DNA of 64,000 bases from Reichenbachiella ulvae (GCF_025833875.1 NZ_JAOYOD010000001.1:1798001-1862000); one strand, 5' to 3'; numbered from the stretch's first letter, positions 36,663 through 47,348 are shown. The notes: a model not told the origin generated them from the letters alone. Program-made: numbers and translations.

Positions 36663-39600
36663 TCAATGTATCAACAGTCTCCTGTTCTCAAACCTTCCTT
36701 CGGTAAACACCCTAAGGACATAACTGCCCTGAGCGAGGTGACGCAAATCAATTTTCAATTCTTTGGAATCAGTCAATTGGTTGAACCTCAATGCTCCCTG
36801 CAAATCATACACCTCGATGCTTCTTATTTCACTTCCTGATTTGATTTGCAACAGCCCATCGGTTGGATTAGGATAAGCCTCCAGATTGATGGTCAGTTCA
36901 GCAGCTGTCACCTGAGTCACTTCAAATGACGTTGTAACACTCGCAGCTTCATAGTTTTCATTCCCTGCCTGACTCACTACTATTTCTACAGTACCAATCG
37001 TTCCGTCCAAGGTAATCGTCTGTCCGCTCATAGTAGCTGGACCTGTGATAGCAAAGGATAACTCCAATCCTGAATCCACAGTTGCTTCTACATCGAATGG
37101 GCCATCAATCGCTAATTTGTCCTCAATCGCTGTCACTTGAATGTTCTGATTCGCCTTCGCAATGGTAAAAGTCTGCGTCACCTCTGGTGCAGCATTGAAA
37201 GATTCATCTCCTGCCTGATTTGCGGCTATTACAGCTTCACCAGCACCCAAAACAGTCAGTGCGTTACCTTCTATGCTCACTGGCCCACTGACCACTTTAA
37301 AAGTAATATTCAATCCAGAACTAGCAGTCGCAACAAGAACCACTGGTGCATCGCCAAATGTTAGATCAGGCAACGCATCAAAAGTGATAGTTTGATCTGT
37401 CTTGGCTGGATCTGTCACTGCAAATGATACCTGGACTGATGCCGCAAGATAGTTATCATTTCCATCCTGAGTCACCTCCACCTGAACTACCCCTGTAGCA
37501 CCATTCAGTGTAATTAAGCCTTCAGCTGATACAGTAGCCGGGCCACTCACAACATAGGAAAGTGGTAATCCGGTATCTACTGTTGCTGAAACCATGAACG
37601 GATCATCTGTCGTCAACTTATCACTAATTGATTCTAATATGATGGTCTGTTCGGCTTTATTGATTGTAAATGTTTGCTGAACTTGTGTCGCTGCATTAAA
37701 GTTATTGTCTCCTGCTTGATCTGCGGCGATTACTGCTTCACCTGCACCTAAGATGCTCATGATATTGCCATCGATAGCAACAGGCCCACTGATCACGGAA
37801 TAAACCACCTCTAAACCAGAACTCGCCGTAGCAGATAGTTGGACATCAGCATCACCAAAGCTTAGGCTGCCGACAGCATCGAAACTAATCGTTTGGTCAG
37901 ATTTAGCAGGATCCGAAACATTGAAACTAAGCTGAGCACTAGCTTCATGGTAATCCGAATTACCCGCTTGACTCACGGTAAGTGTTACCTGTCCCGACTC
38001 ACCAGTCAACTGAATCGTAGTACCAGTCAATGCAGCCGGTCCGGAAACTTCATAAACTAAATCCAAACCTGAATCGACGGTGGCCTCTATATCAAAACTC
38101 GCATCAGTCACCAACTTATCCTCAATAGCAGTGATGGTAATGACTTGATCTTTCTTAGCTACTAAAAATGATTGAGTCACTTCCTGAGCTGCCAGGTAAT
38201 TCGAATTCCCGATTTGATTAGCTGACACTACCACTTCCCCTGCGCCTGTTATGCTCAATTCATTTCCATTGAGAGTTGCTGGGCCACTCACCACACCATA
38301 GTTCACTGCTAATCCAGAACTGGCACTCGCATCCAAAACAAAAGGAGCGTCTCCATAAACTCTGTCAGATAGTGCCGCAAAGGTGATTTCCTGAGCTGCC
38401 TTGGCTATTACAAAATTTCTGGTCACTACAGGAGCTGGATTGAAAGCCTCATTACCTGACTGCTGTGCCGAAATAGATGCCGTCCCTGCTCCGTTGATTG
38501 TAACTGTAGATCCAGAGATAGTAATTGGTCCTTCAAGCACCGCATAACTCACCTCCAACCCTGAGCTCGCAGTGGCTGTAAGATCAAATGATGGATCGCC
38601 AAAAGTCATATCCGATATCTCTGCGAAGGTGATGGTTTGAGCGCTTTTAGAAACGTCACTTACACTGAAACTAACAGAATGGCTTGCTGCAGCAACAAAT
38701 TCATCTCCTGCTTGAGAAACCGTAATAGTCACAATGCCAGATTCTCCGGTCAAGGATACTGTAGTACCTGCCAGCGTCGCTGGGCCTGATACTTCATAGG
38801 TCAATTCCAATCCAGAATCAGTCGATGCAACCACTGAAAAATCAGCATCAGTAGACACCTTGTCTGCTATGGCATCAATTGTTATGATTTGCTCAGCTTT
38901 AGAGATAGTAAAGCTCTGCGTTACTTGACTTGCAGCACTGTACAAATCATCGCCAGCCTGATCAGCTGCTATAACGACCTCTCCCACTCCTGTGATAGCA
39001 AGCGTATTACCATCCAGGCCAACTGGCCCACTTACTACACTAAAGGAAACAGTCAATCCAGAACTGGCACTCGCACTCAAATCAAAAGCTGCATCGCCAA
39101 AAGTCTTATCTGAAAGCGCATCGAATGTGATCGTTTGGCTTGCCTTAGAAACGGTAATACTCTGCGTCACCTGACTAGCTGCATTGTACAAATCGTTCCC
39201 AGACTGATCTGCGGCCACTACTACCTCACCTGCCCCTGTTAGAGTCACTGTACTTCCATCCAAAGTCACCGGTCCACTGATGATACTAAAAGTCACCGCT
39301 AGACCTGAACTTGCGCTAGCACTCAGATCAAAAGCTGCGTCTCCATAAGTTTTATCCGCAAGAGAGCTGAAGGTAATATTTTGATCTGCTTTTAAAATTG
39401 TAAAGCTTTGAGTTACCTGAGTAGCGGGATTGAAGATTTCGTCTCCTGCTTGATTCGCTGCTATTACTACTTCGCCCACTCCTGTGATAGCAAGTGTATT
39501 ACCATCCAGGCTAGCCGGACCACTTACTACACTAAAAGTCACCGTCAATCCAGAACTGGCAGTCGCACTCAATTCAAAAGCTGCATCACCATAAGTCTTA

Positions 39601-42600
39601 TCTGATAATGCATCGAAAGTGATCGTTTGAGCACCTTTCGTTGGTTCGCTTACATTGAATTCTACGGTATTGCTGGCAATAGCATAAAATTCATTTCCAG
39701 CCTGTGATACAGTAATGGTCACAATTCCAGAAACTCCGGTTAGAGAAACAGTAGTTCCGTTCAAAGTCGCTGGACCTGATATCTCATATGTCAATTCCAA
39801 ACCTGAATCTGTCGATGCAACCACCTCAAAATCTGCATCAGTCGATACCTTATCCGCTATGGCTTCAATTGAAATAATCTGCTCAGCCTTAGAGATAGTA
39901 AAACTCTGAGTTACCTGACTTGCAGCATGATACAAATCACTACCGGACTGATCCGCCGCAATGACCACTTCACCTACTCCCGTGATAGAAAGTGCATTAC
40001 CATCCAGGCTAACTGGCCCACTTACTACACTAAAGGAAACAGTCAATCCAGAACTGGCACTCGCACTCAAATCGAAAGCTGCATCGCCATAGGTCATATC
40101 TGATAATGCATCGAAGGTGATGGTTTGGCTTGCCTTAGAAACAGTGAAACTTTGAGTCACCTGGGAAGCTGCATTGTACGATTCATTCCCGGCCTGATCC
40201 GCTGCTATTACTACTTCGCCCACTCCTGTGATAGAAAGTGTGTTACCATCAAGACTAGCCGGACCACTCACCACGCTAAAAGCAACAGTCAATCCTGAGC
40301 TAGCAGTGGCACTCAAATCAAAAGCCGCGTCTCCATAAGTCTTATCTGACAGTGCATCGAATGTGATGGTTTGGTCTATTTTGATAGTTGTAAAGTCCCA
40401 ATCCTCCTTTGAGTCAAGACCAGAAAAGACTCCACCTCCAGTATAGTTTCCAATATAACCTGTTCCTCCCAGTAGCACATAATAGTGCTTGGCTTTAGCC
40501 CAATCAGTTGTTGGGTTTACGGAGAAAGAACCATCCGCATCATAGCCTTCAGGAAGGACAATTGATTCCACAAGGGACTCAGCATCATAATCCATGATGT
40601 CGAGGGTCACCTCACCGGAAACAAAGACATCCACATCAAAAGTGAGAGTCAAGTTTGCGTCAACTGCCACATCAACAGCATTGTCAGCTGGGCTTTGACT
40701 TTCAATTACTGGAAGAATAGGAGCTGCTTCTGTTGTAAAACTCCAGTCGTCTTTGTCATCTAGACCTACATAGGCCTCCCCTCCTGCTACTGCTGAGATT
40801 GCCCCTGCAGGTTCTACGATGATATACAGTTTTGTCTCATACGGAAAATCATTGATAGGATCAAAATTAACGTCATATATAGCACTTTGATTGGAAATAT
40901 CAATAGTTTCAACAACCTCATCGGTGGCATAATTTTTAATCACCAAACTGGCAGATGCGCTGGTATTGACCTCCACATCAAACTCAAAATAATAGCTATC
41001 GTCCACTGCCACAGATGTAGCTGCTATGGCTGGGGAATAATCAATGACATCTGGGACTGTTGCTTCTCCGGTAGTGAAATAATAAGTCTGGCCATCTAGC
41101 ATGATGCTAGATTCAGCATAGTAATTACCATCTGCATCTTTAATAACATCTGTATCAAACTGAACATAATAACTTGTCAGAGCATCCAATGAAAGCGCAG
41201 ACAAATGAATGGTAATTTGGTTCCCACTCAGCTCTACATATGTCTCATCGTGAATAGAAAAGCCATGCAAGGCTTGATTAGTTCTAACACTTCCATGACC
41301 AGTAGTTTCAAAAAAGACTGGTTCATTAAAAGTGATCACCAAATCTCCATCCAATGCTACTCCTGTAGAATTTGGCACTGGTGAAAGCCCAGTAACATAT
41401 ACCTCTGGATCAGGTGCTACCGTAGTGAAATTCCACTGATCTTTATATCCTTCGCCAGCATTGATCCCCGCAAACAGATTATGCTCATCACTGACATCTT
41501 TCAAGGTATAGCCATCCACTACCACATAATAATGTTTTTCATATTCCAGATCATTGGTCGGATTGATGGTCAGTGTATTACCGGAAAGTGTGATTTTACC
41601 ATTCCCGCTATCCATTGGATCAAAAGCCTCTACGACAGACCCCGCAGCATAATCCATCAAATAGATATCATTGGTACTACCTACGGCAGCAATATCTTCA
41701 CTGAAGGTGAGGACAATATTTGCATCCAAAGCGACATCTGTGGCATTATTGAGGGGAGAAAGAGTTTGCACCGTAGGTGCCACCAAATCTGGCTCAGCCT
41801 CTATAGTGAAAGTCCAGGTCTCTGTATCTTCAAATCCAACGAAATCATTAGAGTTCAAATCTTCCACTGCCCCTTGACCTATGGTCACATATAGTTCCTC
41901 TTCGTACTGTGCTTGATTCAAATTATAGTTAGCAAGATGGATGGTCAAAGTCGAACCAGACACTGAGAATTGATCAGTATTCACAGATGGCTGCCCTGCC
42001 ATTACGACGACATTGGTGGCCTTTCTTTTGACATATACGAGTCCATCCGATGCTTGTACCGGTTCATCAAAAGTGACGACCAAATCCGCATCACGAGCTA
42101 CGTCTGTAGCATTATCCAATGGATTAAATGATGAGATAGTAGGAGCTGAAACATCTGGCGCTGATTCAGTCGTGAATGTCCATGTTTCCGTATCCGTAAA
42201 TCCAGCAAAATCATTTCCCGCTAAATCACTTACTGCTCTATTTTCGATCGTTACAAAATATTCGATATCATATGCCGGAGCAAAATTAGTGTAGTTGGCC
42301 AGGTGAATAGTGAGGTTATTTCCATCTATAGTAAATTGATCAGTTTCATACTGAGGCCTACCTGCTAAGACCGTACTACTAGTATTGACCTTAAGTCTCA
42401 CTCTTACATAACCATCCCCTGCCTGAATAGGCTCATCAAAAGTAACAACCAAATCTGCATCTATAGCTACTCCCGTGCTATTATCGATTGGGTCAAAAGA
42501 AACAATGGTGGGTGGCGTTGAATCAGGCTCCTCTTCTGTGGTGAACTCCCAAACAACCAAGTTTTCTTTATTACCATTCGCATCTTCAATATTAGACATG

Positions 42601-43682
42601 GTGATACGGTAATTAGTAGAATAGCTCAGATCATTAGCAAAATCAAAAGTTACTGTATTACTAGTAATGGTCACCTCATCTGTTTGAGATTCAGTCATGA
42701 AGAAACTGGCAGTTCCATCGATGGCTACCACAGCTATAATCGCTCCTGCACCAACAGAAATAGTTTCATCATAGGTTACCGTAAACACTTCATCTACTGC
42801 GACATCCACAGCATTTCTTGCTGGAGACTGAGAAATGGGCTTAGGGGGAGCACAGTCCAAAGAATAGCTTGTCCCCGCATCCTTTAGCCAGTTCACATTA
42901 TTACTAGCAGCAGTGACATCATCTACTGTCACACAAGTTAATGCCGTGGCATTCCCTCTAATATCTAAGTAGTCCAAGATGTCATTAGCACCATTGGCAA
43001 TGTTCAATTTTGTCAAGCTTACATTGTCAACTACATTTACCTCGGTGAGTAAAGGGTTAGCGGAAAGATCTAGACTGGATATCCCTAAATTACTCACCCA
43101 GACATAATCTAATTTGGCATTTTGACTCAAGTCAATTTCAGTTATGCCTGTTATGTTCTCCTGTGAGAAGCTGAGCAAGTTGGTCAGATCGCTTACATCC
43201 AGTGAGGTCAAATCGGTATCTGACACATTGAAGTCTTCCAACAAGGTATTATTAGAAAAGTCAATATCAGTCAATGGATTAAGCTCCAAAAAGATCTCGA
43301 GCAATTGAGTATTGTAACTTAAATCTACTGTGGGCAAGTTATTATCTCCAAGATTGATAAGCTCTACCTTGGTAAAAGGTGATAAATCAATAGTCTCCAG
43401 ACTATTGCCATACAGTCTTAGCTGTGTTATATTAACAAAGGCCTCCAATCCCGTAGGATCTGTCAGACCACTGTTTTGATACATAATCGTTCCGGTGAAA
43501 GCCTCTGCTTCTGTTGCCTGGATCGCACCATCGGAGTTTCCTCCATTACTGGTATCTACCAGTCCTAGTAGGTAGGTTTCTAAACCAGTATCATTAACTG
43601 TGACTGTCTGTCCAAAACTGGCAAAAGACAGCAGCAATAATGTTGTAATAAGTAGTAAATTGATTTTCATGGTTTTCAGCAT
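36663..43682 (-). CDS. Giant secreted multi-repeat protein with type IX secretion sorting domain
   Basis: 2,339 residues. A signal peptide (to about 24, FASFGQ) is followed by leucine-rich-like repeats (about 45-280, ITQLRLYGNSLETIDLSPF), then seven Big_5-type Ig-like units (about 285-1100), each opening like SFDPIDNSTGVAIDADLVVT. Then come fourteen units of 82-85 residues (about 1100-2260) of two types: A (ITFDALSDKTYGDAAFDL) and B (ADKVSTDADFEVVASTDSGL). A C-terminal sorting domain (LEAYPNPTDGLLQIKSGSE, ending RFENRRLLIH) marks export by the type IX system and surface attachment or release. The likely role is adhesion. No catalytic domain is seen. The start could also be the ATG four codons later. 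Confidence 0.9.
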   Translation of the reverse strand: MLKTMKINLLLITTLLLLSFASFGQTVTVNDTGLETYLLGLVDTSNGGNSDGAIQATEAEAFTGTIMYQNSGLTDPTGLEAFVNITQLRLYGNSLETIDLSPFTKVELINLGDNNLPTVDLSYNTQLLEIFLELNPLTDIDFSNNTLLEDFNVSDTDLTSLDVSDLTNLLSFSQENITGITEIDLSQNAKLDYVWVSNLGISSLDLSANPLLTEVNVVDNVSLTKLNIANGANDILDYLDIRGNATALTCVTVDDVTAASNNVNWLKDAGTSYSLDCAPPKPISQSPARNAVDVAVDEVFTVTYDETISVGAGAIIAVVAIDGTASFFMTESQTDEVTITSNTVTFDFANDLSYSTNYRITMSNIEDANGNKENLVVWEFTTEEEPDSTPPTIVSFDPIDNSTGVAIDADLVVTFDEPIQAGDGYVRVRLKVNTSSTVLAGRPQYETDQFTIDGNNLTIHLANYTNFAPAYDIEYFVTIENRAVSDLAGNDFAGFTDTETWTFTTESAPDVSAPTISSFNPLDNATDVARDADLVVTFDEPVQASDGLVYVKRKATNVVVMAGQPSVNTDQFSVSGSTLTIHLANYNLNQAQYEEELYVTIGQGAVEDLNSNDFVGFEDTETWTFTIEAEPDLVAPTVQTLSPLNNATDVALDANIVLTFSEDIAAVGSTNDIYLMDYAAGSVVEAFDPMDSGNGKITLSGNTLTINPTNDLEYEKHYYVVVDGYTLKDVSDEHNLFAGINAGEGYKDQWNFTTVAPDPEVYVTGLSPVPNSTGVALDGDLVITFNEPVFFETTGHGSVRTNQALHGFSIHDETYVELSGNQITIHLSALSLDALTSYYVQFDTDVIKDADGNYYAESSIMLDGQTYYFTTGEATVPDVIDYSPAIAATSVAVDDSYYFEFDVEVNTSASASLVIKNYATDEVVETIDISNQSAIYDVNFDPINDFPYETKLYIIVEPAGAISAVAGGEAYVGLDDKDDWSFTTEAAPILPVIESQSPADNAVDVAVDANLTLTFDVDVFVSGEVTLDIMDYDAESLVESIVLPEGYDADGSFSVNPTTDWAKAKHYYVLLGGTGYIGNYTGGGVFSGLDSKEDWDFTTIKIDQTITFDALSDKTYGDAAFDLSATASSGLTVAFSVVSGPASLDGNTLSITGVGEVVIAADQAGNESYNAASQVTQSFTVSKASQTITFDALSDMTYGDAAFDLSASASSGLTVSFSVVSGPVSLDGNALSITGVGEVVIAADQSGSDLYHAASQVTQSFTISKAEQIISIEAIADKVSTDADFEVVASTDSGLELTYEISGPATLNGTTVSLTGVSGIVTITVSQAGNEFYAIASNTVEFNVSEPTKGAQTITFDALSDKTYGDAAFELSATASSGLTVTFSVVSGPASLDGNTLAITGVGEVVIAANQAGDEIFNPATQVTQSFTILKADQNITFSSLADKTYGDAAFDLSASASSGLAVTFSIISGPVTLDGSTVTLTGAGEVVVAADQSGNDLYNAASQVTQSITVSKASQTITFDALSDKTFGDAAFDLSASASSGLTVSFSVVSGPVGLDGNTLAITGVGEVVIAADQAGDDLYSAASQVTQSFTISKAEQIITIDAIADKVSTDADFSVVASTDSGLELTYEVSGPATLAGTTVSLTGESGIVTITVSQAGDEFVAAASHSVSFSVSDVSKSAQTITFAEISDMTFGDPSFDLTATASSGLEVSYAVLEGPITISGSTVTINGAGTASISAQQSGNEAFNPAPVVTRNFVIAKAAQEITFAALSDRVYGDAPFVLDASASSGLAVNYGVVSGPATLNGNELSITGAGEVVVSANQIGNSNYLAAQEVTQSFLVAKKDQVITITAIEDKLVTDASFDIEATVDSGLDLVYEVSGPAALTGTTIQLTGESGQVTLTVSQAGNSDYHEASAQLSFNVSDPAKSDQTISFDAVGSLSFGDADVQLSATASSGLEVVYSVISGPVAIDGNIMSILGAGEAVIAADQAGDNNFNAATQVQQTFTINKAEQTIILESISDKLTTDDPFMVSATVDTGLPLSYVVSGPATVSAEGLITLNGATGVVQVEVTQDGNDNYLAASVQVSFAVTDPAKTDQTITFDALPDLTFGDAPVVLVATASSGLNITFKVVSGPVSIEGNALTVLGAGEAVIAANQAGDESFNAAPEVTQTFTIAKANQNIQVTAIEDKLAIDGPFDVEATVDSGLELSFAITGPATMSGQTITLDGTIGTVEIVVSQAGNENYEAASVTTSFEVTQVTAAELTINLEAYPNPTDGLLQIKSGSEIRSIEVYDLQGALRFNQLTDSKELKIDLRHLAQGSYVLRVFTEGRFENRRLLIH
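36925..40380 (-). repeat. Fourteen tandem ~250-bp coding repeats of two types
   Basis: In protein order the units run A A B A A A B A A B A B A B. The A units carry a YGDAAF/FGDA motif and end in SKAx. The B units carry a TDADF motif and end in SDPxK. The N-terminal A units are the most alike, which suggests recent duplication at that end. Confidence 0.88.
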
Positions 43683-43815
43683 TTATTCGAATTGCTAAAA
43701 TGCCATGAATCGCGACCGGCTTCAATCGGGAATATTCCCCTCGGGGGTACGGAATTTTACGGATGGGGAAGGCTTGCAGCCTTCTAGTGGAAAGTTTAAA
43801 GCAGAAAGTGAAAAG
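43683..43815. other. Short intergenic region with palindrome
   Basis: The 133 nt before the repeat-protein gene contain the perfect palindrome GGGAATATTCCC (43728-43739) and a local GC-rich patch. I found no clear -7/-33 pair. Confidence 0.3.
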
Positions 43816-44433
43816 TTAGGCGGTGATGTGGCCATCGCGGATGGCTTTTCGGACCATCTCTACGATGCTTTTCACTTCCATCTTTTTGAGCAGGCTGTTC
43901 TTGTGTGTCTCTACGGTGCGGGCACTCATCCCTAAACGCGCTCCTATCTCCTTGTAAGACAGGCCATCTGCAAAGCCTTGCAGCACTTCCATCTCTCTGG
44001 GCGTATAGCTAGCGTCTGTAGACTCCATCATCACTGCCGAAAAGGCAGAAGAAATGTAGATTTTGCCCAAAAGCAAATGATCTATGGCTTTGAGATACTC
44101 TGAAGTATCCATATCCTTGGTCAGAAAAGCCAAGGCACCATTGATTTTAGCGCGTTCAAGATCTGCTGCGCCTGGCTCTGCTGTCAACAATCCAAAGACC
44201 GCATTGGGAACTAGTTCCTTCAGCTCACCTATCAATTCGGCTCCATTGGCGTCTGGCAACTTCAAGTCTACAAAAACCAGATCGGGCTGATAATCTGCAA
44301 TAGAAACCAATGCCTCCCTTCCCGAACTGGCCTCTCCTACCACCTGAATATCCATCCTTGCCAGTAGCATAGCTTTCACGCCATTTCTTACTACTTTGTG
44401 ATCATCAATTAGGAATAGTTTCTTTTTGTTCAT
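43816..44433 (-). CDS. NarL/FixJ-type response regulator
   Basis: 205 residues. A receiver domain (LFLIDDHKVVRNGVKAMLL, phospho-acceptor Asp in DLVFVDLKLPD, Lys in AFLTKDMD) is followed by a LuxR-type HTH (YTPREMEVLQGFADGLSYKE, then GARLGMSARTVETHKNSLLK). It starts 17 nt after the histidine kinase gene and is its probable partner. Confidence 0.93.
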   Translation of the reverse strand: MNKKKLFLIDDHKVVRNGVKAMLLARMDIQVVGEASSGREALVSIADYQPDLVFVDLKLPDANGAELIGELKELVPNAVFGLLTAEPGAADLERAKINGALAFLTKDMDTSEYLKAIDHLLLGKIYISSAFSAVMMESTDASYTPREMEVLQGFADGLSYKEIGARLGMSARTVETHKNSLLKKMEVKSIVEMVRKAIRDGHITA

Positions 44434-44450
44434 AGCTGTATTTTGATGTA

Positions 44451-46409
44451 TCAGGCGACCTTAGGGAAGACCAATCTAAAAGTGGTTCCCTGTCCTAATT
44501 CACTTTTTACTTCCATCCGCGCATTCATCTTTTCTAGCAATTCACGACAGAGTACCAAACCCAATCCTGTTCCCTTCTGATCTGAATTTTGGATCTCATG
44601 CGCTGTTATTTTGCCTCCCATCAAGTCTTCGACCTGATGCTGTTCCATGCCGACACCATAGTCCCGAATCGAAATCAGCTTATCCCTCTCCTGCTCTTCA
44701 ACCATTACTTCTATCTTAGATTTCATCTCTGAGAATTTCATGGCATTGCTTAGCAAGTTTCTAAACACAATTTGTAAAAAATCTCTATCCGCCTCGATCT
44801 CTATGTCCTCGGCATTGAGTTCAATCGAAATCTCTTTTAAATCAGCCAATGTTTTAAGCTCCCTGGTCACCTCTGCTATGATGCTAGATGGATTGGTTAC
44901 TACAGGTTCATATTTGAGTTGATCCGATTGAGCCAGCGCCCATTTCAACAAATTGTTCATCATGCCTTTGAGGTCGGCTGACGAATCACGCATTGACAGG
45001 ATAAAATCCTTCAATTGTTCCTTCTCGAGATGATCCCAGTTACTGTACAAACTACTCGTGATGCTATGAAAAGAAGAAAGCGGACTTTTCAAATCGTGTG
45101 ATATGATAGAAAACAATCGATCCTTGGTCGTATTTAATCGAGCCAGTTCCTGGTTTTTAACATCGAGAAGTTGATTGGTTTTGTTTTTGTCGCGGTATCG
45201 GGTGTACAACAGACCTATGGCCAATAGCAGCAGTACAGCCCCCACTATGGAGAAGGTCTTTAACTGACGCTGACGGGCGGCCTCCAGTTCCTTAATTTGA
45301 TTTTCTTGCTCTAGTTGTGCGATTTGCTGCTCCTTTTTCTCTGTCTCATATTTGGCCAATAGATCATCCGCATATTCTTGTTTCTCTAGTTCTCTGCTCT
45401 CGTTGAGAAGCTCTTGATATTTCCCCTGATAATAGTAGGCACTATCAAAATATCCATTGGCCGCATGGAGCTTTTGAAGCATATTATAAGCAAACTGAAT
45501 CTGCAAGGTATTGTTGGTCTGCCTAGCCAGATACAAACTGCGATAAGTATTCTTCAATGCAGCTTCATAGTCTTCCAGATCAAATAACAGATTACTCCAG
45601 GAGGTCAGTACATCGCTCTCTGCAGAGGTCCATTTATGCTTTTGAAAAATTTGAAGACTTTCATCAAAATATTTTGTTGCTGAATCATATTCTTGAAAAT
45701 CATAAAAGGACTTCCCCATATTGAAAAGCGTAAGTCCGTAGTTTCGAGGATCTCCCAGTTCCTTGAATAAACCTGCCACAGTATAGTAGGTTTGAATCTC
45801 GTTCTCCGTCCGACCAAGTTCAGCTTCTAGTAATGCAACATTCATTAGTGCATTGGCAAATTGATGTTTGCTTTTATATGTTTCAGACCGAAAATTTTTG
45901 ACATACTCGGCTGACAAGGCAAAGTACTCCAAAGACTTTTCCATCTCTTCCAAATAGTACATATCAATTCCGATATTGGTAGCAGCATCGTACAATGAAA
46001 AAGTGTCTTGAATAGCCTCAGCAATCTTCATCGCTTCCAGAGACTTTTCGATGGACTCTGTATGTTTTCCCTGCTTTGAAATAGCTCCTGAAATACCCAA
46101 CAAGGAACGACATTTTATCGAATCGTTTTGTTGTTCATTGGCCCATCGCAATCCCAACCCCCCATAGTATATGGAAGAATCAGGGCTTAAATCACTAATT
46201 TGCCAACAAATAGCTACCAGTAGTCTTCCATATTGAGGATCATCAGTAGATATAGAATCAAGGCGTATTATATTATCTGACCATTTATCTTGCCCAGGTG
46301 CTTCATGGGTAATAAAGAAGGACAAGCAGAGTAAAATTAAAAACAAGCTGATCAACCATTTTGGTTGAGGCCTAGTTAGTACTATTGCAAGTTGCGAATT
46401 CATTTTCAT
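44451..46409 (-). CDS. TPR-containing sensor histidine kinase
   Basis: 652 residues. An N-terminal signal or membrane segment (LISLFLILLCLSFFITHEA) is followed by about six tetratricopeptide repeats (60-340), a coiled coil, a membrane helix (about 385-405, VGAVLLLLAIGLLYTRYR), a second coil, HisKA (His near 436 in SIISHDLKSPLSS) and HATPase_c (RNLLSNAMKF, DYGVGM, GTGLGLVLC). The TPR array is predicted to be periplasmic and to sense a protein or peptide. This type is common in Bacteroidota. A HisKA-type kinase paired with a NarL-type regulator is an uncommon combination elsewhere. Confidence 0.92.
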   Translation of the reverse strand: MKMNSQLAIVLTRPQPKWLISLFLILLCLSFFITHEAPGQDKWSDNIIRLDSISTDDPQYGRLLVAICWQISDLSPDSSIYYGGLGLRWANEQQNDSIKCRSLLGISGAISKQGKHTESIEKSLEAMKIAEAIQDTFSLYDAATNIGIDMYYLEEMEKSLEYFALSAEYVKNFRSETYKSKHQFANALMNVALLEAELGRTENEIQTYYTVAGLFKELGDPRNYGLTLFNMGKSFYDFQEYDSATKYFDESLQIFQKHKWTSAESDVLTSWSNLLFDLEDYEAALKNTYRSLYLARQTNNTLQIQFAYNMLQKLHAANGYFDSAYYYQGKYQELLNESRELEKQEYADDLLAKYETEKKEQQIAQLEQENQIKELEAARQRQLKTFSIVGAVLLLLAIGLLYTRYRDKNKTNQLLDVKNQELARLNTTKDRLFSIISHDLKSPLSSFHSITSSLYSNWDHLEKEQLKDFILSMRDSSADLKGMMNNLLKWALAQSDQLKYEPVVTNPSSIIAEVTRELKTLADLKEISIELNAEDIEIEADRDFLQIVFRNLLSNAMKFSEMKSKIEVMVEEQERDKLISIRDYGVGMEQHQVEDLMGGKITAHEIQNSDQKGTGLGLVLCRELLEKMNARMEVKSELGQGTTFRLVFPKVA

Positions 46410-46558
46410 TAGGTTGTCAGCGATATGATGCGATTGATTTTATATCACTTTGAAAAACGCCTAAATATAAATGCCTTTTGATTGTTATCCCACCTTTTTA
46501 AAATTTCCAATCTAAACGCTCAACTTCAGCGAGCATTCGACAGAGATATGGAGTGGTT

Positions 46559-47152
46559 TTACGCCTCTTCTAAAAACTCTCTCAAATCCTCCAGCATCTC
46601 CTCCACCTCGATTTTCTTGAGTTCGAATACGTCGTCCTGCTTCACATTATGGCTGTAGTGGTTCCACTGTTTGGTGGCCTTCTTGAGTACTCGTAGTGTG
46701 ATATCAAAATCCTGATGATCCAGTAGATCTTTGGCAATCATGGACACTTTGTAACTACCGTTCAGGTACAATTTGAAAACCCCCACAAATTGGTCGCTGA
46801 TATCTAAGGACTCTAAAAAGGACAAAAAGTCCCCCTGTTGCTCCTTGTTGATCGGGTCGTTGATAGCCGTCATCAGCACCTCCAGTACGCCTTCTTGCTC
46901 GGGCATCAGGCTGAGCGTACGAGCAGCCATGTAGCGCGACTCCATATCAGGATGCTGCAACAACTCCTTCATGGCCTCTAGCACCTCTGCTCCCCCTAGC
47001 CTCGCCAGGTCATCCGAAATCACATATGCATCCTCAGGTAGATCCCCTGAGAGCTGTGCCACTTTGTCCTTGATATCCATAGCGGCAAAAGTAATCATAT
47101 CTTCAGGTCGTTGAGGTTCAAAACCACGACGACCTTCGGAAAAATATGCCAT
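46559..47152 (-). CDS. HEAT-repeat-like protein, unknown function
   Basis: 197 residues, all helical, with HEAT/ARM-like units (GAEVLEAMKELLQHPDMESR, YMAARTLSLMPEQEGVLEVL). There is no signal peptide or catalytic motif. The ATG at 47152 is taken, and an alternative start at residue 25 (MDIKDKVAQL) would drop a polar leader. It probably acts as a protein-binding scaffold. It has no operon partner. Confidence 0.7.
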   Translation of the reverse strand: MAYFSEGRRGFEPQRPEDMITFAAMDIKDKVAQLSGDLPEDAYVISDDLARLGGAEVLEAMKELLQHPDMESRYMAARTLSLMPEQEGVLEVLMTAINDPINKEQQGDFLSFLESLDISDQFVGVFKLYLNGSYKVSMIAKDLLDHQDFDITLRVLKKATKQWNHYSHNVKQDDVFELKKIEVEEMLEDLREFLEEA

Positions 47153-47182
47153 AGTTATAACATTAAACCTGTCAACTTAATT

Positions 47183-47266
47183 AGGGAAGTCTCCCTTATA
47201 CCAGAAAAATGGGTTTTTCACCATTTCTGGATACTCGGAAGAGTAGAAATATGCGTTTTTCTACTC
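47183..47266. other. Three consecutive hairpins in the intergenic region
   Basis: Hairpins AGGGA/TCCCT (47183-47196), CCAGAAAAATGG/CCATTTCTGG (47201-47230, one bulged A) and GAGTAGAAA/TTTCTACTC (47241-47266) follow one another in the 196 nt between divergent genes. None has a terminator-like U-run on the plus strand. Confidence 0.4.
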
Positions 47267-47348
47267 TCAATTAAAAATGTACCGCTTAAACTCTAGAGAA
47301 TGAAGACTATTAATAAGATTCCAATTAAGTTTATAGACGATTAGACCC

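Noticed and set aside
36663..43682. Plus-strand frames of 60-137 residues opposite the repeat protein
   Set aside because: They recur in step with the coding repeats and are translations of the opposite strand of those repeats.
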